Source: Pseudomonadota bacterium (GTDB lineage: Bacteria; Pseudomonadota; Alphaproteobacteria; Sphingomonadales; Sphingomonadaceae). Taken from it: a DNA stretch of 17,726 bases. Shown here piece after piece: positions 1 to 5,611 of this stretch (position 1 is its first letter; each line of letters opens with the position of its first letter). The notes below the pieces were generated by a model. The model searched no databases and had not been told where the DNA came from. It saw only the letters and a list, made by a program, of their open reading frames with translations. Location: NCBI GenBank assembly GCA_023422695.1, contig JAFAGN010000061.1, forward strand, positions 1 through 17,726, in the 5' to 3' direction. The position numbers and the translations under genes were made by a program.

Positions 1-20
1 GCCCCCGCCTTCGCGGGGGC
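1..20. repeat. GC-rich inverted repeat (possible lipoprotein-gene terminator)
   Basis: A perfect 8-bp inverted repeat, GCCCCCGC (1-8) and GCGGGGGC (13-20), closes over the 4-nt loop CTTC. It lies 12 bases past the stop codon of the minus-strand lipoprotein gene, so it may end that transcript. The expected U-run would lie outside the window and cannot be checked. Hairpins of this composition are also common as dispersed intergenic repeats in GC-rich alphaproteobacterial genomes, so the terminator role is inferred. Confidence 0.45.
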
Positions 21-31
21 GACGGTTTAAA

Positions 32-478
32 TCATCCCCCCAACTGCACCGTTCCGCCGCGGATCCAGCCCCAGCGGCACGGCCCCTGATATTCGCGCGC
101 ATTGGCGACCGACTTGCCGACCCCGCACATGTCGGGATCGGTCCCCGGCGCGGCGAAGACGATGCCGAACCACGCGTCGTTGTCGGCCGCTTCGCACAGC
201 GACACGTTGGTGCCGCCCGCCAGCTTCGCCTTGACCGCGCGCGTTTCGCCGTGCGCCCAGAACACGTCGGTGCCGCCCGCCTTGACCCGGCTTATGCTGG
301 AACAGGCGGGGAGGCTTGGCCCTTCGGTGCCGATCATCACCGCGCGCACGGCGAGCGGTTCGCCCGCGACGGCGGGGGCGTTTTCAGCGGGCGGGGCAGG
401 CTGGCTGCACGCCGCGAGCGGCAGCAGCAGCGCGGCGACCAGCGGCAGGGCGAAACGGGGGGAGCGATGCGTTTTCAT
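32..478 (-). CDS. Small Cys-rich secreted lipoprotein, SH3-like C-terminus
   Basis: The 148-residue protein has a basic N-terminus, a hydrophobic stretch (about residues 9-22) and a lipobox LAAC with the lipidated cysteine at position 24, so it should be exported and anchored in a membrane. A Pro/Ala-rich linker follows (25-42). The mature part holds four further cysteines (59, 95, 118, 134), enough for two disulfides, which fits a periplasmic location. The end of the chain (from the CGVG at 118 to GPCRWGW near 132-138) resembles small SH3-like sphingomonad proteins often annotated 'integron' or 'SH3 domain' proteins; this is recalled similarity, not a search result. No function can be named. 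The gene diverges from gyrB. No clear Shine-Dalgarno precedes the ATG, and a weak -10-like hexamer lies only 6 bases upstream of it. Confidence 0.75.
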   Translation of the reverse strand: MKTHRSPRFALPLVAALLLPLAACSQPAPPAENAPAVAGEPLAVRAVMIGTEGPSLPACSSISRVKAGGTDVFWAHGETRAVKAKLAGGTNVSLCEAADNDAWFGIVFAAPGTDPDMCGVGKSVANAREYQGPCRWGWIRGGTVQLGG

Positions 479-484
479 GACCCG

Positions 485-513
485 AAACTAGCCGCCGCGG
501 CGAGCCCATGCAA
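485..513 (-). promoter_or_regulatory. Weak promoter candidate for the lipoprotein gene
   Basis: On the minus strand TTGCAT (508-513) is followed after 17 bp by TAGTTT (485-490). Each hexamer matches only about half of the sigma-70 consensus. If used, transcription would start at or next to the A of the ATG at 478, giving a leaderless message. It is reported mainly because two other genes here show the same geometry. Confidence 0.2.
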
Positions 514-549
514 CGATCGTCGCGAAAGCGGCAAGACCCGCATTTTCGC

Positions 550-580
550 TTGGGTTTTGGCGGCTGCGACCCTATATAAT
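550..580 (+). promoter_or_regulatory. gyrB promoter candidate with consensus -10
   Basis: A perfect TATAAT lies at 575-580, with a partial -35 TTGGGT at 550-555 (spacer 19 bp). The -10 ends only 4 bases before the ATG at 585, so transcription would begin about at, or just inside, the annotated start codon. Either the mRNA is leaderless or translation begins at the second in-frame ATG (606). Confidence 0.45.
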
Positions 581-584
581 CGGC

Positions 585-3158
585 ATGACGGACACCCCTG
601 AAAATATGGCGCCAAGCGCCAACGCCAACCAGCCCAATGCCAACGCCTATGGCGCCGATTCGATCAAGGTTCTCAAAGGCCTGGACGCGGTGCGCAAGCG
701 CCCCGGCATGTATATCGGCGATACCGACGACGGGTCGGGGCTGCATCACATGGTGTTCGAGGTGTCGGACAATGCGATCGACGAAGCGCTCGCGGGGCAT
801 TGCGACCTCGTCCTGATCACCCTCAACAGCGACGGATCGGTCAGCGTCGAGGACAATGGCCGCGGCATCCCGACCGGCATCCACGCCGAAGAAGGCATTT
901 CGGCGGCCGAGGTCATCATGACCCAGCTCCACGCGGGCGGGAAGTTCGAGAACACCAGCGACGACAACGCCTACAAGGTGTCGGGCGGGCTGCACGGCGT
1001 TGGCGTGTCGGTCGTTAACGCGCTCAGCGAATGGCTCGAACTCACGATCTGGCGCGACGGCGAAGAACATTGGATGCGCTTCGAACATGGCGATTCGGTC
1101 GCGCCGCTCAAGGTCAACGGGCCGGCTCCGGCAGGCAAGAAGGGGACGCGCGTCACCTTCATGGCCTCGACCGAGACGTTCAAGAATGTCACCGAGTTCG
1201 ATTTCGAAAAGCTCGAGCACCGCTACCGCGAACTCGCCTTCCTCAATTCGGGGGTGCGGATCAAGCTGGTCGACGCGCGTCACGCCGAGCATGTCAGCCA
1301 CGACCTGTTCTACGAAGGCGGGATCGCAGCGTTCGTCAAATATCTCGACCGCAACAAGAATGCGCTGCTGCCCGATCCGATCGCGATCAGCAGCGAGCGC
1401 GACGGCATCGGCATCGACGTCGCGCTCGAGTGGAACGACAGCTATTACGAAAACGTCCTCTGCTTCACCAACAACATCCCGCAGCGCGATGGCGGCACGC
1501 ACCTCGCGGCGTTCCGCGCCGCGCTGACGCGCACGCTCAATGGCTATGGCGACAAGTCGGGGATGCTCAAGAAGGAGAAGGTGTCGCTGACCGGCGAGGA
1601 TATGCGCGAGGGACTGACCGCGATCGTGTCGGTCAAGCTGCCCGACCCCAAGTTCAGCTCGCAGACCAAGGACAAGCTGGTGTCGTCCGAGGTCCGCCAG
1701 CCGCTCGAAAGCCTGATGGCCGACCGGATGACCGAATGGCTCGAGGAAAATCCCGCTTATGCCAAGGCGGTGATCCAGAAGGTCATCGACGCCGCCGCGG
1801 CGCGCGAAGCGGCGAAAAAGGCGCGCGAACTGACGCGGCGCAAGGGCGCGATGGACATCGCCAGCCTGCCCGGCAAACTCGCCGACTGTCAGGAGCGCGA
1901 CCCCGCCAAATGCGAATTGTTCCTGGTCGAGGGCGATTCGGCAGGCGGTAGCGCGAAACAGGGCCGCGACCGCCATGTCCAGGCGATCCTGCCGCTCAAG
2001 GGCAAGATCCTGAACGTCGAGCGCGCGCGGTTCGACCGAATCATCTCGTCGAAGGAAGTCGGCACGCTGATCCAGGCGCTCGGTACCGGCATCCGCGACG
2101 AGTTCAACCTTGAAAAACTGCGCTATCACAAGATCGTGATCATGACCGACGCCGACGTCGACGGCGCGCATATCCGTACGCTGCTGCTCACCTTCTTCTA
2201 TCGCCAGATGCCCGAGATCATTGAAAACGGCCATCTCTACATCGCCCAGCCGCCGCTCTACAAAGTCGCCAAGGGGCGCAGCGAAGTCTATGTGAAGGAC
2301 GATAGCGCGCTCGAAAACTACCTCGTCGACGGCGGTATCGACGCGCTGATGCTCGAAACCGCGGGCGGCGCGCGGTCGGGCGCCGATTTGCGCGAGCTGA
2401 TCGAACATGGCCGCCGCCTGCGCGCGCTGATGCGCTATGTCCCGCGCGGTCATAATTATGAATTGATCGAGGCGCTGGCACTGAACGGCGCGCTCGATCC
2501 GGCGCTCGACAGCGCCGGGCGCGCAGCTGCCGCAGCCCGCGCCGCCGAATGGCTCAACACCGCCGAACGCGCGTTGACCGGCGGCGGCGATGCGAAATGG
2601 ACGATCACCGCGAGCGACGGCGGCTATACGCTCGAAAAACGCTGGCGCGGGGTCAGCGATCATCATGCGATCGACGCGGCGTTTCTCGCCAGCCAGGAAG
2701 GCCGCCGCCTGCACAAGCTCGCTGCCGAACAGGCCGAAACCTACGCGCACCCCAGCCGTCTGGTGAAGGGCAGCAGCGCCGCGGCATTGGCCGCCGACGC
2801 CGCCGCGATCGCCGCGGCCGAGGACGCTGAAGGCGATGCCGAGGCAGGCGACGATCTGCCCGCCGCCAGCACCGGCAAGGTCACCCCGATCACCCGCCCG
2901 TCCGAATTGCTTGAGGCGATCTTTGCGCACAGCCGCAAGGGGCTGGCGATCAGCCGCTACAAGGGGCTGGGCGAAATGAATGCCGAGCAATTGTGGGAAA
3001 CCACGCTCGACCCCGCCAACCGCTCGCTGCTGCGCGTCGAGGCCGAACAGGCCGACATCGCGCACGAAATCTTCGAACGACTGATGGGCGACGAGGTCGA
3101 ACCGCGGCGCGATTTCATACAGACCAACGCGCTGTCGGTGGCGAATCTGGACGTATAG
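585..3158 (+). CDS. gyrB: DNA gyrase subunit B
   Basis: This is the ATPase and TOPRIM subunit of the type IIA topoisomerase that, with GyrA, introduces negative supercoils. The GHKL ATPase domain is intact: the N-box at 59-68 (EVSDNAIDEA), DNGRGIP at 90-96 and GGLHGVG at 134-140. The TOPRIM domain has EGDSAGG with the catalytic Glu at about 449, and the metal-binding DADVD at 522-526. The C-terminal tail has YKGLGEMN from about 792. At 857 residues it is longer than the 804 of E. coli. Between TOPRIM and tail lies an insert of the kind found in Gram-negative GyrB, ending in an Ala/Asp/Glu-rich low-complexity stretch (about 730-767) that looks like a disordered linker. The first residues are also low-complexity, and Met8 (606) is an alternative start; neither ATG has a convincing Shine-Dalgarno. 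recF is not adjacent. A terminator follows. Confidence 0.98.
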   Translation: MTDTPENMAPSANANQPNANAYGADSIKVLKGLDAVRKRPGMYIGDTDDGSGLHHMVFEVSDNAIDEALAGHCDLVLITLNSDGSVSVEDNGRGIPTGIHAEEGISAAEVIMTQLHAGGKFENTSDDNAYKVSGGLHGVGVSVVNALSEWLELTIWRDGEEHWMRFEHGDSVAPLKVNGPAPAGKKGTRVTFMASTETFKNVTEFDFEKLEHRYRELAFLNSGVRIKLVDARHAEHVSHDLFYEGGIAAFVKYLDRNKNALLPDPIAISSERDGIGIDVALEWNDSYYENVLCFTNNIPQRDGGTHLAAFRAALTRTLNGYGDKSGMLKKEKVSLTGEDMREGLTAIVSVKLPDPKFSSQTKDKLVSSEVRQPLESLMADRMTEWLEENPAYAKAVIQKVIDAAAAREAAKKARELTRRKGAMDIASLPGKLADCQERDPAKCELFLVEGDSAGGSAKQGRDRHVQAILPLKGKILNVERARFDRIISSKEVGTLIQALGTGIRDEFNLEKLRYHKIVIMTDADVDGAHIRTLLLTFFYRQMPEIIENGHLYIAQPPLYKVAKGRSEVYVKDDSALENYLVDGGIDALMLETAGGARSGADLRELIEHGRRLRALMRYVPRGHNYELIEALALNGALDPALDSAGRAAAAARAAEWLNTAERALTGGGDAKWTITASDGGYTLEKRWRGVSDHHAIDAAFLASQEGRRLHKLAAEQAETYAHPSRLVKGSSAAALAADAAAIAAAEDAEGDAEAGDDLPAASTGKVTPITRPSELLEAIFAHSRKGLAISRYKGLGEMNAEQLWETTLDPANRSLLRVEAEQADIAHEIFERLMGDEVEPRRDFIQTNALSVANLDV

Positions 3159-3227
3159 GTTCAACTATAGCGCCGGTAAAACCGAACAAATCGCACATCC
3201 GGACGCAAAATCACTTCCGTTTAACGC

Positions 3228-3262
3228 GCGGCGGCTTGCTTCTGTAAGCCGCCGCTGCTTTT
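3228..3262 (+). terminator. gyrB intrinsic terminator
   Basis: A perfect 10-bp stem, GCGGCGGCTT (3228-3237) with AAGCCGCCGC (3246-3255), encloses an 8-nt loop. It is followed by TGCTTTT (3256-3262), a short U-tract. It lies 69 bases after the gyrB stop and just before the next gene, whose start is at 3291. Confidence 0.85.
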
Positions 3263-3277
3263 GGCGCCTCCTCTGAC

Positions 3278-3283
3278 AGGGGA
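3278..3283 (+). promoter_or_regulatory. Ribosome-binding site deciding the rlpA-like start
   Basis: AGGGGA at 3278-3283 stands 7 bases before the ATG at 3291. It supports this start over the longer TTG-initiated reading at 3261, which overlaps the terminator and would disrupt the signal peptide. Confidence 0.8.
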
Positions 3284-3290
3284 TGATGTC

Positions 3291-3704
3291 ATGCGGGCCT
3301 TTTCAGCCATGCTGCTTCCGCTTCTGCTGACGGCTTCGGCCGCAGCACAAGAAGCCGAAATCACCGACAATCCGATCACCGAGGTCGTCCAACCAGCCGA
3401 CGAAGAAATCGAAATCGGCGGCGGCATGGCGAGCTATTACGGCAAGGAACTGGCCGGAAACCGCACCGCGAGCGGCGAGCGCTTCAACCCGAACCAGCTG
3501 ACCGCCGCCCATCGCACCCTGCCCTTCGGCAGCCTGGTGCGCGTCACCAATACGTCGAATGGCGACAGCGTGATCGTCCGCATCAATGACCGCGGTCCCT
3601 TTTCGCACGGCCGCGTGATCGACGTCAGCCATGCCGCGGCGCGCGAGATCGGAATGCATCGCAGCGGCACCGCGCGGGTCAAGCTGGCGCTGCTCGACGA
3701 CTGA
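3291..3704 (+). CDS. Septal ring lytic transglycosylase RlpA-like protein (DPBB domain)
   Basis: This is a short secreted protein of 137 residues. Residues 1-19 form a signal peptide with Ala-rich cleavage site (SAAA before Gln20) and no lipobox cysteine. An acidic linker follows (21-42). The rest (about 46-134) is a double-psi beta-barrel of the RlpA family, with the conserved ASYYG, TASGE, LTAAH, LPFG and NDRGPF motifs and the GR-IDVS segment. Glu63, His74 and Asp100 have the same spacing as the catalytic residues I recall for Pseudomonas aeruginosa RlpA (E120, H131, D157), so activity on denuded peptidoglycan glycan strands is plausible. Classical RlpA proteins are lipoproteins with a C-terminal SPOR domain that targets the septum. 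This one lacks both and is likely a free periplasmic enzyme. It is separated from gyrB by a terminator and converges on the gene at 3808-4470. Confidence 0.88.
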   Translation: MRAFSAMLLPLLLTASAAAQEAEITDNPITEVVQPADEEIEIGGGMASYYGKELAGNRTASGERFNPNQLTAAHRTLPFGSLVRVTNTSNGDSVIVRINDRGPFSHGRVIDVSHAAAREIGMHRSGTARVKLALLDD

Positions 3705-3721
3705 TGAGGATCGTAGCCTTC

Positions 3722-3778
3722 GTTCGGGCGGAGGCGGAAAAGAAGGTGGTCGCCAGCGACTCCTTGCCGTTGCCGAAC
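3722..3778. other. Long imperfect hairpin between convergent genes
   Basis: The 103-bp gap between the rlpA-like gene and the convergent unknown gene can fold into a long interrupted hairpin: GTTCGG (3722-3727) with CCGAAC (3773-3778), CGG (3729-3731) with CCG (3767-3769), AAGG (3743-3746) with CCTT (3762-3765), and GTCG (3749-3752) with CGAC (3757-3760) over the loop CCAG. No U-tract follows on either strand, so it is not a classical intrinsic terminator. It may aid 3'-end formation of the convergent mRNAs or be a small structured RNA. Folding energy was not computed. Confidence 0.3.
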
Positions 3779-3807
3779 ATCGCCATGAAGCCGCCTGCAA
3801 TCAGCCC

Positions 3808-4470
3808 TTAGTTCGCGGCTGCCGGGTGGAGTTCGCCCAGCCTGACCATATCATCGGGCGCCTGCATGATTTGCGTCGCGAATGCGCGTGCCTGGGCCAA
3901 GCTGGCGTCATCCCGGTCTTCAAAAACCGGGCGGAGGCCATGCTTGTCGGTACTGAAGCCCGATCCCGCGGCCCTCGAGACCGTCTGTCCCGCTGCAACA
4001 GCCTCCGCTTGCAGAGTTCTCAAGAGGATCGTCGTGTCGAGCTTTCCCAGGAAGGTGATTTTTCCTGCCTCGATGTCAAATTCGACCGTCTCCTTTGGGA
4101 ACAGCAAACCCCATCTCTTTTGCTGCCAAATGCTCGTCAAGCGATAGCGCCCCGGCTTGAGCGTGCGCGCAACATAGATTTCCTGTGGAGCGCCCGGAGC
4201 CGCGTTGATGACATACACCCGCGATCCGAAACCCGACTGACCCGATTTCTGGAACCACAGTTGATAATCGGCGGCTATCGTATCGACGCGCAGCAGCACC
4301 GCGCCGTCCTTTGATTGCGGCGTAAGCCGGATCGATTCCGGCGATTTTTGCGCTGCAGCCGGTGATGTCGGGCCGATCAGCGACAAACCAGCTAAGGCCG
4401 CTGTCATCATCAACGCTTTTGACCAGCGCCCGCCGAGATCAGACAAAATATTGATGATCGATATCGTCAC
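3808..4470 (-). CDS. Secreted protein of unknown function
   Basis: The reading frame gives 220 residues from a GTG start. Residues 1-40 look like a signal peptide with a long n-region carrying Arg15 and Lys18, a hydrophobic core around 20-33 and an Ala-rich end (SPAAA before Gln41). The mature part is rich in beta-strand-like segments. A central stretch (about 95-145, including LKPGRYRL and IEAGKITFLGKLD) resembles the beta-sandwich lipoprotein and secreted domains that pair 'PGxY' with 'aGktyyig' motifs, such as DUF2846. I note this only as resemblance. The C-terminal third is probably helical. There are no cysteines. I do not recognise the family and assign no function. In-frame ATGs at 4410 and 4407 are alternative starts, but they would leave a signal peptide without positive charge. 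A good promoter sits directly upstream. Confidence 0.7.
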   Translation of the reverse strand: MTISIINILSDLGGRWSKALMMTAALAGLSLIGPTSPAAAQKSPESIRLTPQSKDGAVLLRVDTIAADYQLWFQKSGQSGFGSRVYVINAAPGAPQEIYVARTLKPGRYRLTSIWQQKRWGLLFPKETVEFDIEAGKITFLGKLDTTILLRTLQAEAVAAGQTVSRAAGSGFSTDKHGLRPVFEDRDDASLAQARAFATQIMQAPDDMVRLGELHPAAAN

Positions 4471-4476
4471 AGCGGA

Positions 4477-4505
4477 AGGATATGATTCGACCAGTTTTCC
4501 GTCAA
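4477..4505 (-). promoter_or_regulatory. Sigma-70 type promoter abutting a GTG start
   Basis: On the minus strand TTGACG (4500-4505, 5 of 6 to consensus) is followed after exactly 17 bp by TATCCT (4477-4482, 4 of 6). The predicted +1, seven bases downstream of the -10, falls on the G of the GTG start codon at 4470. There is no Shine-Dalgarno between them. This suggests a leaderless mRNA or a start further in. Confidence 0.55.
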
Positions 4506-4585
4506 CCTGCGCAGAATTTCGTTCGCCAACACGACAGGCGCGTTCCGCCCCAGACCGGTAATATTTTTCCTACGCCGATGCCTTG

Positions 4586-4607
4586 AAAACCGGCGGACCG
4601 CATCCGC
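4586..4607 (-). terminator. Weak terminator candidate after glsA
   Basis: Reading the minus strand, GCGGA (4607-4603) and TCCGC (4597-4593) form a 5-bp stem over a 5-nt loop. It is followed by CCGGTTTTC with TTTT at 4589-4586. It lies 25 bases past the glsA stop. The stem is short and the U-tract interrupted, so support is modest. Confidence 0.3.
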
Positions 4608-4631
4608 TCCAGATCAGACACCCGAACGATC

Positions 4632-5558
4632 CTAATCGAACACCGACCACCCCGCCGCATAGGCGAAATGTTCGAGCGCCACCGCCCCCGCCAGCGACGT
4701 CCCTGCCTCGTTCAGCCCCGGCGACCAGACCGCGATCGATCCCTGCCCCGGCGCGATGCAGAGGATGCCGCCGCCGACGCCGCTTTTGCCCGGCAAGCCG
4801 ACGCGGAAGGCGAATTCGCCTGAATTGTCATAGTGGCCGCACAGCATCATGATCGCGTTGATGCGGCGCGCGCGGTGCGCTTCGATCAATTGTTCGCCGG
4901 TCAACGGATCGCGGCCTTCCATGGCGAGGAACAGCCCGGCGCGGGCGAGTTGGCGGCAGCTCATCGCGATCGCGCATTGGCGGAAATAGACCCCGACGAC
5001 GGTTTCGACCGGGTGCCGGAGGTTGCCGAAGGCATCCATGAAATGCGCCAGACTGCGGTTGCGCGCGCCGGTTTCGGATTCGGAAAAGGCGACGTCGAAG
5101 TCGATTTCGACGCCATCGTCGCCCGCGCGGGCGCGCATGAAATCGAGGATTTCTTCGGCCACCGCATCGCCGCCCCGCCCGTCGATCAGCCGGTCGGTCG
5201 TCGCGATGGCGCCCGCGTTGATCAGCGGATTGCGCGGGATGCCGTGCTCGCTTTCAAGCTGGACGACCGAATTGAACGCGCTGCCCGACGGCTCGCGTCC
5301 GACGCTCGTCCACAGGTCGCTGCCGACGCGGCGCAGCGCGAGCGCCAGCGTGAAGACCTTCGACACCGACTGGATCGAAAAGGGCTCGTCGGCGTCGCCC
5401 GATGTGTGGACGGTGCCGTCGGGGAGCGCGAGCGCGAAACCCAGTTTGCTCGGATCGACCTTGGCGAGCGCCGGGATATAGTCGGCGACGCGGCCTTGGC
5501 CGAGCTGCGCGGCGGCGAGCCGCATCGCTTCGTCGATATGCTGTGCAAGATCGGTCAT
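4632..5558 (-). CDS. glsA: Glutaminase (serine-dependent beta-lactamase fold)
   Basis: This enzyme hydrolyses L-glutamine to L-glutamate and ammonia in the cytosol. The 308-residue length equals the usual bacterial glutaminase A. The catalytic Ser-x-x-Lys is visible as S64-V-S-K67 in QSVSKVF. Other family landmarks are NPLINAGAI (110-118), ARNRSLA (165-171), the tyrosine in VYFRQCAI (Y191), CGHYDNSGEFA (240-250) with Tyr243, and the glycine-rich loop PGKSGVGGGI (256-265). In E. coli YbaS/YneH the matching residues are Ser66, Lys69, Tyr192 and Tyr244. There is no signal peptide. The ATG at 5558 is the only sensible start, though its ribosome-binding site is weak. It lies 53 bp from the divergent helicase gene, so their promoters must share or overlap this short gap. 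TATGCT (5570-5575 on the minus strand) could be its -10, without a clear -35. Confidence 0.95.
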   Translation of the reverse strand: MTDLAQHIDEAMRLAAAQLGQGRVADYIPALAKVDPSKLGFALALPDGTVHTSGDADEPFSIQSVSKVFTLALALRRVGSDLWTSVGREPSGSAFNSVVQLESEHGIPRNPLINAGAIATTDRLIDGRGGDAVAEEILDFMRARAGDDGVEIDFDVAFSESETGARNRSLAHFMDAFGNLRHPVETVVGVYFRQCAIAMSCRQLARAGLFLAMEGRDPLTGEQLIEAHRARRINAIMMLCGHYDNSGEFAFRVGLPGKSGVGGGILCIAPGQGSIAVWSPGLNEAGTSLAGAVALEHFAYAAGWSVFD

Positions 5559-5611
5559 GCCCGGTGCCTAGCATAGTTGCCGACGCGATGCGCCTGTGAC
5601 ACGACAGCCCC

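Noticed and set aside
384..3164. A 926-codon open frame on the minus strand, opposite gyrB
   Set aside because: It is an antisense reading of gyrB caused by GC-rich codon bias. It has no recognisable domain, and its sense partner has all gyrase motifs.
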